Counted from the stretch's first letter, positions 24,856 to 34,360 are shown. The stretch is 64,000 nt of DNA from Acidobacteriota bacterium (GCA_003223215.1 QHYH01000086.1:21224-85223), one strand, 5' to 3'. The notes: generated from the sequence alone by a model not told the origin. Made by a program: numbers and translations.

Positions 24856-26127
24856 TCAGGTCAGTTCGCGGCCGCGCGTTTCCGGAAGCAACAGCGCAAG
24901 CAAGGCCGCCGCAAGAAAAGCTCCCGCCAGTAGAAAGAACGCAGGAAGAAAACCGAATTGCGACGCCATTGCTCCAACGGCGAAGGGCGCCGCCGCGGAC
25001 AACCCGCGGCCGAGGTTGTAACTGAGGCCCATCGCGGCCGCGCGAATTTCGCCAGGAAAAAGTTCACTGGCGATGGCAGCATAGCCGGAGAAGAAGCCCG
25101 TGCCGAAAAAGGCGACGAAAGGGCCAAGAAGCAAGAGCAAGACCGGGCTTCCGATAACGGCGTACAGCGGAACGAGAATCGCAGCGACGAGCAAGTAGGT
25201 GAAGTAGGGTTTGCGACGGCCGAACGCATCCGCAAAAAATCCGAACGAGGCATAGCCAAGCCACTTGCCGGGAGAGAGCACCAAATAAAAGGTTGTGCCG
25301 ACGACGAGGCTCAGGCCGCGGCCACCTTTCGAGACAGGAAGAGATAAGAAGCTCGGAATCCAGGTAAACAGCCCCCAGTAGCCGAACATGCTGAAGGCGT
25401 TCATGGTGGTGGCCAGGAGCCCATTTCGAAGGACATCCCTTTGTAGAAGCTTGCCAAGCACCCGGGAGTCTTTTTCTTTCGTCCGGTTTTTCCACAATTC
25501 CGGTTCGGGGACCCCGTGGTAAATCCACAGGACCAGAAGCGCAGGTAAGACGCCTGCGAAGAAAACGGCGCGCCAGCCAAAATGGGGAAACACGATCAAA
25601 ACGATAACGGCCGCCAAGGCTTCACCGATAGCGTAGGTGGACTGCATGAGGCCGAGGGCCCTGCCGCGATGTTTGGCGCGCCAGGTTTCCGCGATGAGCG
25701 CGGCGCCGCTGCTCCACTCGCCTCCCATGCCTAAGCCGAGCAAAAAGCGAAAGGCCGCGAGCTGGCGGATGGAATGGGAAAAACCGCAGGCAGCACTGGA
25801 AATGGAATAAACGAGGATGGAGGCCATAAGGGCGCGGGTACGGCCGACGCGGTCGGCGAGAACGCCGAAGAAAAGTCCGCCAATCGCGGAAGCGATCAGC
25901 GTGAGGGAATTCAAAAGGCCGCCTGTCGACTTGCTCATACCGAACTCGGTCATCAGATAAGCGAGCACGAAGGAGTAGAGCATGACGTCCATGGCGTCGA
26001 GCATCCAGCCGAGGCCGCCGGCGATGAGCGATTTGCGTTCTGCGGGAGAAATGTCGCGCGGCCATTGGAAGGGTGAGGCCGAACGCAAGGATGCGGATGC
26101 TGGGGCAGAAGAGTCGCCGGATGCCAT
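24856..26127 (-). CDS. MFS transporter (metabolite:proton symporter type)
   Basis: A 423-residue inner-membrane carrier with about twelve predicted helices. The MFS signature between helices 2 and 3 is GVLADRVGRTRALM, and a related motif in the second half reads GFFADAFGRRKPY. The motif RFLLGLGMGGEWSSGAALIAE and the general layout fit the sugar/metabolite:H+ symporter group that includes shikimate, sialate and aromatic-acid carriers. The substrate cannot be assigned. It reads away from the DUF4282 gene 20 bp upstream, so the two may share a transcript. Confidence 0.88.
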   Translation of the reverse strand: MASGDSSAPASASLRSASPFQWPRDISPAERKSLIAGGLGWMLDAMDVMLYSFVLAYLMTEFGMSKSTGGLLNSLTLIASAIGGLFFGVLADRVGRTRALMASILVYSISSAACGFSHSIRQLAAFRFLLGLGMGGEWSSGAALIAETWRAKHRGRALGLMQSTYAIGEALAAVIVLIVFPHFGWRAVFFAGVLPALLVLWIYHGVPEPELWKNRTKEKDSRVLGKLLQRDVLRNGLLATTMNAFSMFGYWGLFTWIPSFLSLPVSKGGRGLSLVVGTTFYLVLSPGKWLGYASFGFFADAFGRRKPYFTYLLVAAILVPLYAVIGSPVLLLLLGPFVAFFGTGFFSGYAAIASELFPGEIRAAAMGLSYNLGRGLSAAAPFAVGAMASQFGFLPAFFLLAGAFLAAALLALLLPETRGRELT

Positions 26128-26147
26128 TTCGTCTCGCTATCGGCCGG

Positions 26148-26435
26148 TCAGTGTGTGGCGCGCTCAATGCTTTCAGCGATGCGCTGAACCAGAAGGGCCA
26201 GCTCTAACAAGCCCCGCCAAAGGAGGACGCCCACGAAGAAAGACACGATTCCCGCGACAAGAGAGATGAGTCCCTCGGCGGGTGAGTTCTGGAAGCCCAG
26301 GACCACGTACGTGATGACCGAGATGCCTCCGGCAAGAATGCCAACTATGTAGAGAACCTTAACGATGCGGCGCATGATCTGCTGCTGGAACGAGAAGTCA
26401 ACGAGACCCGCAAAGAAGTTCTTTTCCTCGGGCAT
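26148..26435 (-). CDS. DUF4282 small membrane protein
   Basis: A 95-residue protein with two membrane helices (about residues 30-50 and 58-80). It starts MPEEKNFFAGLVDFSF and carries QQIMRRIVKVLYIVGI, as in DUF4282 members. CAGGAGG lies 6-7 bp before ATG 26435, so the longer frame to 26450 is not needed. Function unknown. It lies 20 bp upstream of the MFS gene on the same strand. Confidence 0.7.
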   Translation of the reverse strand: MPEEKNFFAGLVDFSFQQQIMRRIVKVLYIVGILAGGISVITYVVLGFQNSPAEGLISLVAGIVSFFVGVLLWRGLLELALLVQRIAESIERATH

Positions 26436-26518
26436 GTAGCCTCCTGGCAAGATTTGGATGACGAGCCGGGCAACGATTTAGGTAAGGCATTTCCGAGAGA
26501 TAAGTCAAGGAAGTTTAC

Positions 26519-26734
26519 GGGCTGCCTGACCGGCGGGGGTCTGACAGCTTCAAGTTTCACAGCGCACGGGTTCTCGTCTTGGCGCCAATCGTAGTTGTGC
26601 TTGTTGGTTTTGCCGCGTGTTATATGCCTGTGCGGAGGGCAATGCGCGTGGACCCGATCGTGGCGCTGCGATACGAATACGCTCCCTCTGTTAAAACCTC
26701 CCGGATAGAAGAAACAAGTAGGACAGTGATATAG
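26519..26734 (+). pseudogene. C-terminal remnant of a MacB/FtsX-like ABC permease
   Basis: An open stretch without a start codon ends at TAG 26732-26734 and encodes the typical end of acidobacterial FtsX-like permeases: a last helix (VLAPIVVVLVGFAACY) followed by MPVRRAMRVDPIVALRYE. In the family this last stretch closes the protein at RYE or RHE. Here about twenty unrelated residues follow. The rest of the permease is absent, so this is a fossil. Confidence 0.6.
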
Positions 26735-26887
26735 TGCGCGCCGAGGTGAAGCGTCCGCAGCGTGCCAGCGGTAGGAAAATGGGGCGAAACGGATTCGCGG
26801 GGCGTAGCGTCTATCAGTCTGCGAATGACGGACAGGGTCGGTTGCGGTCTACCATTCTTCAAATCAATTCTTGGGGGGAGAAAGGCA

Positions 26888-29800
26888 ATGAGCAGGCTAA
26901 AGAGATTGGCGGTTTACTCCGCGTTTTTGCTGGCGATGGGGTCTTTGGGGGCGGGGCAAAAAACGGTTCATGCGCAGACCTTGGATGACAAGGCGCTGAA
27001 GGGCATGAAATGGCGGCAGATTGGGCCATTTCGCGGCGGGCGCGCGCTGGCCGTGGCCGGCGTGGCGGGTGATCCGGGAACTTATTATTTCGGAGCCGTG
27101 GCGGGCGGCGTGTGGAAGACGGAAAACGGTGGGCTGACATGGATGCCGATGACAGACAAGACCGGAATCATGTCCATTGGCGCGATGGCCGTGGCGCCTT
27201 CCGATCCGAATGTGGTGTACGTGGGCACGGGCGAATCGTGCATTCGCGGAAATATTTCTTATGGCGACGGAATGTACAAGTCCGTGGACGGCGGAAAAAC
27301 GTGGTCGCACATTCGCCTCGAGGATACGCAGCACATCGCCAAGATCGTGGTGCATCCGCAAAATCCCGACATTGTATACGTGGCGGCGCTGGGACACGCT
27401 TACGGACCGAATGAAATGCGCGGCGTGTTTCGTTCGAACGACGGCGGCAAGACGTGGTCGAAAGTTTTATTCAAGGACAACAAGACCGGCGCGATCGATC
27501 TGGTGTTCGACCCGAATAATCCGCACATTCTGTTTGCCGCTCTATGGGAAGCGCAACGCACGCCATGGAGCTTGACGAGCGGCGGGCCCGGAAGCGGGCT
27601 GTATCGCTCCGGCGACGATGGCGCAACGTGGAAGCGGCTTGAAGGGCATGGTCTGCCGAGCGGCGTGCTGGGGCGCATCGGGGTTTCGGTTTCGGGCGCT
27701 GACGGGACTCGCGTGTACGCGATCATCGAAGCGGAAAAGGGCGGAATTTACCGGAGCGACGATGGAGGGGAGAACTGGAAACTCATCAATCCGGATCACC
27801 GTTTCACGCAGCGCTCCTGGTATTTTCATCACATTTTTGCCGACCCGAAGAGCACCGATACGGTGTACGTGCTGAATACGGGAGTTTCGCGCTCGACAGA
27901 CGGCGGAAAGAGCTTCGAGGCCATTCGTGCGCCGCACGGGGACAATCACGGGTTGTGGATTGATCCGACGCATCCGCAATGGATGATCCTTTCGAATGAC
28001 GGCGGGGCCACGGTTTCGCACGATGCCGGGAAGAGCTGGACGACCGAGGCCAACCAGCCGACGGCGCAGTTTTATCACGTGGCTGCAGATAATTCCGTGC
28101 CATACAAGGTGTACGGCGCGCAACAGGATAATTCGACGGTGGCGATCGCGAGCCGCAGCGACAGCTTCGCGATTGACCGGCCGGACTGGTACGACGTTGG
28201 CGGAGGCGAGTCTGGATACGTGGTTCCGGACCCACGCAATCCTCAGGTGGTGTATGCCGGTTCATACGATGGTTTGATTACGCGCTTCGACAAATCCAAT
28301 GGTCAGGAGCAGGACATTTCCTCGTGGCCTCTGAACCCGATGGGAGCGGGCGCCGCGGAACTGAAGCATCGCTTCCAGTGGACCGCGCCCATTCTGGTCT
28401 CGCCGAACGACCCTAGCGTGCTGTATCACGGTGGGGAAGCGGTCTTCAAAACAACCGATGGAGGAATGAGTTGGACCGCGATCAGCGGAGACTTGACGCG
28501 AAACGATAAGAGCAAGCAGCAATCTTCGGGCGGGCCTGTGACCCAGGACAACACCAGCGTCGAGTATTACGACACGGTGTTTACGATCGCGGAGTCGCCC
28601 GTGGAAAAAGGAGTGATCTGGGCAGGCACGGACGACGGGCTGGTGCAGGTCACGCGCGATGGAGGACAGCACTGGACGAACGTCACGTCGAAGGAATTTG
28701 GGGAATGGAGTCTGGTGAGTCTCATCGATGCATCTCCCCACGCCGCGGGGACAGCCTATGTGGCCATCGACCGACATAAGCATGACGATTACAAGCCGTA
28801 TGCGTTCAAGACCACCGATTACGGGAAGACCTGGAACAAGATTACGGCAGGGCTGCCTGAAAACGGTTATGTGCACGCCGTGAAAGAAGATCCCAAACGG
28901 AAAGGAATGCTGTTCGCGGGCACGGAAAATGGCATTTACGTTTCGTTTGACGATGGTGGACGCTGGCAATCGCTAAAGCTGAATCTGCCCACGACTCCGA
29001 TTCACGATTTGACGGTGAAGAACGACGACTTGATCGCGGCCACGCATGGGCGAGCCTTCTGGATCCTCGACGGCATTTCGCCCCTGCGGCAGATGAACGC
29101 GACAACGATGAGCGAGGACGCACATCTTTATCAGCCGGCCACCGCGACTCGCTATCGCGGCCCAGGGTTCTCATTGCCAGCGACGGTTCCAGTGGGAGCG
29201 AATCCGCCAAGCGGCGTCATCATTGATTATTTCCTGAAGACCAAGCCGAAAGATGCCGTGGATCTGGAGATTCTCGACGCCCAGGGCAAAGTGGTGCGGA
29301 AGCTTTCAAGCAAGAAAGCGGCGGAAGGCGCTTCGCCGGAGGAAGAAGAATTCGGCATCTCACGGCCCGGAGAGAAGTTGCCGGCGGAAGAAGGGCTCAA
29401 CCGCTTTGTCTGGGATATGCGCGGCGAAGCTGCGGCGCGCGTACCCGGAGCCGTAAACTGGGGCGGCCGGGCGAGTGGGGTTCTACTGGTGCCAGGAACT
29501 TACCAGATCAAGCTGACGGCCGGAGGAAAGTCATTGACGGCTTCCGCGGAGATCCAAAAGGATCCTCGCGTGAACGTATCGCAAGCGGATCTGGAGAAGC
29601 AATACGAGCTGGCCACGCGGATTCGCGACCGCGTCGGTCGAGGAAACGAGGCGGTGAACCAGATGCGCAGCGTGCGCGAGCAGCTCGACGGACTGAAGAA
29701 GCGGCTGAGCGGGGACGCCGGTGCCACGGCGGTGTTGGATTCCGCGGAAGCGCTGAGAAAGAAAATCGACGCGGTGGAGGAGAAAATCATTCAGCCCAAG

Positions 29801-30070
29801 TCCAAGAGCGGAGAAGACCCTCTGAATTATCCGATCCAGGTGACGAACCAGCTGATGGACTTGCAGGACACGGTGGAAAGCGCAGATACCGTACCTACGG
29901 CGCAGTCCTACGTGGTTTTCGACGAGCTAAACGGGAGATTGGAGACACAATTGACCGCTTGGCGCGAGGTCCAAGCGAAAGATCTCATGGCCCTGAATGA
30001 TCTGATAAGGAAGAACAACATAGAAGCCATCGCGCCGGCACGGGAAAAAACCAAGGTTGCGGCCGAATAA
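26888..30070 (+). CDS. BNR/sortilin-like beta-propeller protein, secreted
   Basis: About 1060 residues. ATG 26888 with GAGAAAGG ahead begins a signal peptide (MSRLKRLAVYSAFLLAMGSL, cleavage after VHAQ). The body holds many Asp-box/BNR repeats of the form SxDGGxTW (for example YKSVDGGKTWSHI, FRSNDGGKTWSKV, YRSDDGGENWKLI, FKTTDGGMSWTAI). These build one or two beta-propellers like those of sortilin/VPS10 and glycosyl-hydrolase-type exoenzymes. The last 250 residues carry a PKDAVDLEILDAQGKV-type beta domain and a coiled coil (about residues 900-1000). Such proteins are common in Acidobacteriota; the ligand is unknown. The family is clear; catalytic activity is doubtful. Confidence 0.88.
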   Translation: MSRLKRLAVYSAFLLAMGSLGAGQKTVHAQTLDDKALKGMKWRQIGPFRGGRALAVAGVAGDPGTYYFGAVAGGVWKTENGGLTWMPMTDKTGIMSIGAMAVAPSDPNVVYVGTGESCIRGNISYGDGMYKSVDGGKTWSHIRLEDTQHIAKIVVHPQNPDIVYVAALGHAYGPNEMRGVFRSNDGGKTWSKVLFKDNKTGAIDLVFDPNNPHILFAALWEAQRTPWSLTSGGPGSGLYRSGDDGATWKRLEGHGLPSGVLGRIGVSVSGADGTRVYAIIEAEKGGIYRSDDGGENWKLINPDHRFTQRSWYFHHIFADPKSTDTVYVLNTGVSRSTDGGKSFEAIRAPHGDNHGLWIDPTHPQWMILSNDGGATVSHDAGKSWTTEANQPTAQFYHVAADNSVPYKVYGAQQDNSTVAIASRSDSFAIDRPDWYDVGGGESGYVVPDPRNPQVVYAGSYDGLITRFDKSNGQEQDISSWPLNPMGAGAAELKHRFQWTAPILVSPNDPSVLYHGGEAVFKTTDGGMSWTAISGDLTRNDKSKQQSSGGPVTQDNTSVEYYDTVFTIAESPVEKGVIWAGTDDGLVQVTRDGGQHWTNVTSKEFGEWSLVSLIDASPHAAGTAYVAIDRHKHDDYKPYAFKTTDYGKTWNKITAGLPENGYVHAVKEDPKRKGMLFAGTENGIYVSFDDGGRWQSLKLNLPTTPIHDLTVKNDDLIAATHGRAFWILDGISPLRQMNATTMSEDAHLYQPATATRYRGPGFSLPATVPVGANPPSGVIIDYFLKTKPKDAVDLEILDAQGKVVRKLSSKKAAEGASPEEEEFGISRPGEKLPAEEGLNRFVWDMRGEAAARVPGAVNWGGRASGVLLVPGTYQIKLTAGGKSLTASAEIQKDPRVNVSQADLEKQYELATRIRDRVGRGNEAVNQMRSVREQLDGLKKRLSGDAGATAVLDSAEALRKKIDAVEEKIIQPKSKSGEDPLNYPIQVTNQLMDLQDTVESADTVPTAQSYVVFDELNGRLETQLTAWREVQAKDLMALNDLIRKNNIEAIAPAREKTKVAAE

Positions 30071-30093
30071 GATAAGAGATGGTCGTGCGCTGG

Positions 30094-30450
30094 TCAAGAA
30101 CGCTTTGCGTATTTCCATTCCAACAGGAACGCTACGCCGATTCCGACGAAGAGCAGTGACCATACCAAACTTACGTGCACGTGCGCGAGGCCCAGGCTTC
30201 CAACCAAGAAGAGAGTCGCTGCGATGACGAACAGCGGTCCGGTGATGACACAGTGAAACGAGCGATTCCTCAGCCAGTTGGCTATGCAACCGATTCCTGC
30301 GGCTAAAAGAATGGTGGAGGCAGAGTACCAATGCAGAGGCGACCAATAGACGCCAGCTACACCCAAAACTCCCCACGCAATCAATGAAGTTGCGAACCAG
30401 TAGCACATCGCCGCCGGTGAACTGCAGCAGACTTCTCTGCTCTCAGCCAT
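30094..30450 (-). CDS. Small membrane protein, possibly mercury- or metal-related
   Basis: A 118-residue protein starting MAESREVCCSSPAAMCYW with four hydrophobic segments (about residues 18-35, 45-60, 68-85 and 90-108). The N-terminal CCSSP and C in helix 1 recall cysteine pairs in mercury transporters such as MerT and MerC, but overall similarity cannot be judged. A truncated merR-like gene lies immediately upstream on the same strand, which fits a metal-resistance context. Start 30450 is chosen for the Cys motif; 30486 is also open. Confidence 0.5.
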   Translation of the reverse strand: MAESREVCCSSPAAMCYWFATSLIAWGVLGVAGVYWSPLHWYSASTILLAAGIGCIANWLRNRSFHCVITGPLFVIAATLFLVGSLGLAHVHVSLVWSLLFVGIGVAFLLEWKYAKRS

Positions 30451-30513
30451 ATTGGTCGGCTCCGCAGGAGTCCCCGGGCCTCTCATCCCTCCGCGCTATT
30501 TGGCCGCGAGTCA

Positions 30514-30642
30514 TCAGGGCTGGTCGGCAAGAGCACAACCAGCTTGCGTCCTCGGCGGGCGCGGCAGCAGAGAACTGTGCTCATAGAAGCGAATGGCATC
30601 GACGCGCAAACCCATCTTTTTTGCAACCGCGCCGATTTGCAT
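30514..30642 (-). pseudogene. Truncated MerR-family regulator
   Basis: A strong ribosome binding site (GAGGAG, 7 bp spacing) precedes ATG 30642. The product begins MQIGAVAKKMGLRVDAIRFY then EHSSLLPRPPRT, the exact N-terminal winged-helix pattern of MerR regulators. It then departs from the family (QAGCALADQP) and stops at residue 42. The dimerisation helix and metal-binding cysteines are missing, so the gene is a remnant. Its position beside the small membrane gene resembles a mer-type operon. Confidence 0.65.
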
Positions 30643-30715
30643 GGCTCGGCTCCTCTCCGAGGCTACACCCTGGAGCATTGTCTGGAGTCAAGTCTTTGTT
30701 TGGATGGAAAGAGGT

Positions 30716-31981
30716 CTATTTGCGTGCGCACACCGCCGCGCGATCAAGAAGCAATTCGCGCTCGCGGGCGTTCTGCGTCTGCGTGGCGGCACGTTCGAAT
30801 TCCGCCCGGGCTTCAGTGAAGCGGCCGAGCTTGAACAGGAAGTCGCCACGAACGCTGGGCAAAAGGTGATAGGTCTTGAGAGACGGCTCGGAGGTCAAGG
30901 TGTCAATGAGTTCGAGTCCTGCGGCTGGACCAAAGGCCATGGCGACCGCAACGGCACGGTTCAGTTCCACGACCGGTGAGGCCGTGAGCTGTGCCAAGGC
31001 GTCGTAAAGAGCAGCGATGCGGTGCCAGTCCGTTTCTGCAGCGTTACGCGCGCGAGCGTGACATGCGGCGATCGAGGCCTGCAGGGTGAATGGCCCGAGG
31101 GCGCCACCAAGCTGTTCGGCGCGCTCCAGAGCAGCGAGACCGCGGCGGATGAGGAGTTGGTCCCACCGCGAGCGATCTTGATCGAGCAGCAAAACGGGCT
31201 CGCCGCGCGGCCCGGCACGCGCGTGTAGCCGCGAAGCCTGGATCTCCATCAGCGCGACGAGACCGTGCACCTCGGGCTCCTGAGGCGCAAGCTCCGCAAG
31301 GACACGGCCGAGGCGGAGGGCATCCTCGCACAGCGCGGGACGCATCCAGTCGTCGCCGGCCGTGGCCGAGTAACCTTCGTTGAAAATGAGGTAAATCACT
31401 TCGAGAACCGACGACAACCGCGCCGCAAGATCCGGCCCGCGAGGAACTTCAAAAGGAACGCGCGCCTCGGTGAGAGTGCGCTTGGCGCGGACGATGCGCT
31501 GGGCGACGGTCGGCTCGGGAACGAGGAAAGCGCGGGCGATTTCCCGGGTCGTGAGGCCGCCGAGAAGACGAAGCGTGAGCGCGACGCGTGCTTCGGTGGA
31601 AAGCACGGGGTGACAGGAGACGAACACCAGACGGAGAAGGTCGTCGCTAATCTCGTGCCCCCAGGGAATGTCAAAATTTGCCACGGCCAGGTCTTGTTGG
31701 GTCTTGAGCTCGCGGGCAAGCTCCGCGTGCTTGCGATCGAGGAGCTTATTGCGGCGAAACAGATCGATGGCACGGTGCTTCGCGGTGGCCATCAGCCAGG
31801 CGCCGGGATTATCCGGAATGCCGGACTCCGGCCACCGCTCGAGCGCGACAACCAGAGCATCCTGCGCGAGCTCCTCGGCCAGGCCCACATCGCGGACGAT
31901 GCGCGCAAGGCCGGCGATCAGCCTGGCCGACTCGATCTTCCAGACGGCGTCGATGACGCGATGGGTCTCGGGTATTGACAC
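30716..31981 (-). CDS. ECF42-type sigma factor with C-terminal TPR-like extension
   Basis: 421 residues. Sigma regions 2 and 4 lie in the first 190 residues (EELAQDALVVALERWPESG, LTLRLLGGLTTREIARAFLV). A long helical extension then follows (YLIFNEGYSATAGDDWMR, LMEIQASRLHAR, TEARAEFERAATQTQNARER). This is the layout of the ECF42 group, which lacks a classical anti-sigma factor and is typically encoded with DGPF (YCII-related) proteins. Two such genes lie just upstream on the same strand, which supports the assignment. The C-terminal extension is thought to act in regulation. Confidence 0.9.
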   Translation of the reverse strand: MSIPETHRVIDAVWKIESARLIAGLARIVRDVGLAEELAQDALVVALERWPESGIPDNPGAWLMATAKHRAIDLFRRNKLLDRKHAELARELKTQQDLAVANFDIPWGHEISDDLLRLVFVSCHPVLSTEARVALTLRLLGGLTTREIARAFLVPEPTVAQRIVRAKRTLTEARVPFEVPRGPDLAARLSSVLEVIYLIFNEGYSATAGDDWMRPALCEDALRLGRVLAELAPQEPEVHGLVALMEIQASRLHARAGPRGEPVLLLDQDRSRWDQLLIRRGLAALERAEQLGGALGPFTLQASIAACHARARNAAETDWHRIAALYDALAQLTASPVVELNRAVAVAMAFGPAAGLELIDTLTSEPSLKTYHLLPSVRGDFLFKLGRFTEARAEFERAATQTQNARERELLLDRAAVCARK

Positions 31982-32071
31982 GACTATCCATCACACCATC
32001 TTCAATTCAGCCGTGCAAGCCGATGTCTGCGTTGCGTCCAAAGCCATAAAAGGCCGAGAACTAGTGTCGCA

Positions 32072-32245
32072 TCAATCGTGGTCGTAAGCTCTCTTCAATT
32101 GGGCGATGTCAATTTTTTTCATCTGGAGCATGGCTTCCATGACTCGTTTGGCTTTTTGCGGATCCGGGTCGCTAAGCATTTCGCCGAGGAGGGTGGGAAT
32201 GATTTGCCATGACAGACCGAATTTCTCTATTTTGAGTTCATCCCT
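32072..32245 (-). pseudogene. C-terminal remnant of a PhnB-type VOC protein
   Basis: A reverse-strand open stretch reads [20 protein letters not shown] followed by [20 protein letters not shown] and stops at 32072. This is the typical ending of PhnB/3-demethylubiquinone-methyltransferase-like VOC proteins. The N-terminal two thirds are missing. Such genes often accompany ECF42 and DGPF genes, so this is likely a decayed operon member. Confidence 0.6.
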
Positions 32246-32335
32246 CTGCTAAACGTTCTGAACGCTCGTGAATCTCCGCGCTACTTGTTACGACCAACAA
32301 CGCTCTGCGAAATCGGCACGCTGCCTTTTCATTTT

Positions 32336-33235
32336 CTACTTCGCTCCCGCCTTCGGCGCGTCGAGAAACGGCAAGACCGTGGGCACCAGAGCCGGCGATG
32401 CGAAGATGTTGTAGTGCGTCAGGCCGGGCAAAATGGCCAGCCGCGCGCTGGAAATTCCTGACCCATCCCAGCCGCCATCCTTCTTCCCGCCGCCCAGGAG
32501 CTCGAAGAACTCCACCACATGCTCGGGAGGCATGGCGTCTGCGTCGCCGAATATGAGCATCGTTGGCGCTTTGATGGCGGCGATGTCTATCGACCAGTCG
32601 TAGTCCTTTCGAAGCAAATCGCCCATCTTGGTAACGAGCATCGGCCAATTCGCCGGGTTCGGTGCGATACGTGAATAGGTCTGATACAAGGGGCTCTGCT
32701 TCAACTGCTCGGCGACACCAGGCCCTAACTGCGCCATTGCGCTGAGAATTTCTGGATACCATCCGTTCCTCTTGAAGACCGTTGAGACGACAACGAGCTT
32801 TCTGACGGCTGCAGGATGCCGGATGGTCATTTGCAGCGCTGTGCCCGCGCCGAGCGAGTAGCCCATCACGTCGGCCTTTTCGATCCCCAGGCTCTTCATT
32901 AGCGCAGCGACGTCGTCGGCGAGCACTTCATAGGTGATTGGCCGGTCGATATCTCCGCTGCGCCCGTGCCCTTGCAAATCCGTGGCAATCACCTTCCGCG
33001 TCCTCGAAAGCGCCGGCAAAAGCTCGCCAAACATTTCGATTGACCCCAATCCGCCATGAAGCAAGATCAGCGGTTCTCCGGTACCGTGAAGTTCGTAATA
33101 TAACTTGAGGCCATTAACCGGGGCGTAGCCGGTTTTCACAGAACTGGTCATCCCGACCTGCCCTAATGTGTTGGACGATGCCGCCATGACACCCCCGGCG
33201 GCGGAAGCTGCGAGAAAACTTCTTCTAGACACCAT
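32336..33235 (-). CDS. Tat-exported alpha/beta hydrolase
   Basis: 300 residues. The N-terminus MVSRRSFLAASAAGGVMAAS is a twin-arginine signal, so the enzyme is probably exported folded. The hydrolase core shows LILLHGGLGSIEMF (oxyanion region), GYSLGAGTALQM (nucleophile elbow with Ser), an acid in FGDADAMPPE and a late His in LPGLTHYNIF. Substrate unknown. ATG 33235 follows GGGAG and is preferred to the longer frame from 33331, which would hide the Tat motif. It sits between the DGPF genes and the ECF42 gene. Confidence 0.85.
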   Translation of the reverse strand: MVSRRSFLAASAAGGVMAASSNTLGQVGMTSSVKTGYAPVNGLKLYYELHGTGEPLILLHGGLGSIEMFGELLPALSRTRKVIATDLQGHGRSGDIDRPITYEVLADDVAALMKSLGIEKADVMGYSLGAGTALQMTIRHPAAVRKLVVVSTVFKRNGWYPEILSAMAQLGPGVAEQLKQSPLYQTYSRIAPNPANWPMLVTKMGDLLRKDYDWSIDIAAIKAPTMLIFGDADAMPPEHVVEFFELLGGGKKDGGWDGSGISSARLAILPGLTHYNIFASPALVPTVLPFLDAPKAGAK

Positions 33236-33278
33236 GATTTTGGTCTCCCTTTTGTTTTTTTTCTGCGGGATGGCCTGA

Positions 33279-33668
33279 TTATGCCTGTGCTGTCTTCTTT
33301 TGCATCTCTGGTGGAAAGTCGGCATTTTCAAAGATCTGGCGAATTTCCATCAGGCCGTTCTCCGGCAAAGGGCAACGCTTGGCCCATTCGAGCGCTTCTT
33401 CGGTCGAGCTCACGTGGATGATCCAGAAGCCGGCAATTACTTCCTTTGCCTCCGTGAATGGCCCGTCGGTCACGATTTTCTTGCCGCCGGACACCTTTAT
33501 GCGGAACCCTTTGGAAGTGGCGTGAAGCCCTTCGGCCAATACCAGGACTCCAGCTTTCTCCATTTCGTCGTTGTACTTCCTCATCGCCAGAACGATTTCC
33601 TTGTTGGGAACGGCTGCGAGCTTCTCCAGCGGTTCCGGCGGGCACGGCAACAACATCATGAATCGCAC
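33279..33668 (-). CDS. YCII-related DGPF-domain protein
   Basis: 129 residues starting MRFMMLLPCPPEP with a GTG start preceded by AAAGGAG. The DGPF motif reads KKIVTDGPFTEAKEVIAGFW, and EEALEWAKRCP follows. DGPF proteins have a dimeric ferredoxin-like fold and are regular partners of ECF42 sigma factors. The fold and linkage are known, the reaction is not. A paralogue is encoded 110 bp upstream. Confidence 0.87.
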   Translation of the reverse strand: MRFMMLLPCPPEPLEKLAAVPNKEIVLAMRKYNDEMEKAGVLVLAEGLHATSKGFRIKVSGGKKIVTDGPFTEAKEVIAGFWIIHVSSTEEALEWAKRCPLPENGLMEIRQIFENADFPPEMQKKTAQA

Positions 33669-33776
33669 GGTGTCAGTCTCCTTTGGCTGAGGTTCGAGGC
33701 AGCTTCAAACGGCGGTCAATCCCAGCCCTCTATCGGGACGACGAACTACAAGGGCTGAAATCGACAGCCTTGCTAC

Positions 33777-34196
33777 TTAATTCTTAGCAAGTTTCTTCCC
33801 CATTTCGCGGGCGCGGTTGACCGCCTCACTGGGCCCGAAGTCGTCCAACTCGAAGAACTGACGAACCTCAATTTCTCCTTCCTGGCCCTCGCCATAAGGG
33901 TTCGGAGCGCGCTTGGCCCACTCAAGAGCCTCTTCGCGCGACTTCACCTGGATGATCCAGTATCCGGCGATCAGTTCCTTTGATTCCGTGAAGGGGCCGT
34001 CAACCACTGTGCGCTTCCCCCCGGAGAACCTGATGCGGGCGCCCTTGGAGCTAGGTTGCAGGCCGGCAAGGTCGAGAAGCACGCCAGCTTTCAGCAGCTC
34101 TTCATTGTACTTCCCCATCGCGGATAGGAGCTCCTCGCTCGGCATTTTGCCTGCTTCCGAGTCCTTGTTTGCTTTCACAATCATCATGAATCGCAT
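33777..34196 (-). CDS. YCII-related DGPF-domain protein (paralogue)
   Basis: 139 residues beginning MRFMMIVKANKDSE. The conserved motif is KRTVVDGPFTESKELIAGYW, followed by EEALEWAKRAPNP. It is longer than its neighbour at the C-terminus (FELDDFGPSEAVNRARE), the more usual DGPF ending. ATG 34196 has CAGGAG 9 bp upstream; GTG 34205 is an alternative. It probably forms the first gene of the ECF42-linked run. Confidence 0.87.
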   Translation of the reverse strand: MRFMMIVKANKDSEAGKMPSEELLSAMGKYNEELLKAGVLLDLAGLQPSSKGARIRFSGGKRTVVDGPFTESKELIAGYWIIQVKSREEALEWAKRAPNPYGEGQEGEIEVRQFFELDDFGPSEAVNRAREMGKKLAKN

Positions 34197-34360
34197 CAAT
34201 GCCACTCCTGGGTTTTGGTCTGGAGCGGGTTTCCGGAGGGGTGGACCCTGGGGAACCTCGCTCTACTTCAACGTCGAACGAGTGCCAGTCAAATCGACAT
34301 GGGATTTGTTGAACATAGCCCCTCACGAGGGGGCTTGGACTTTGCTCAAGCTTGCGCCCG

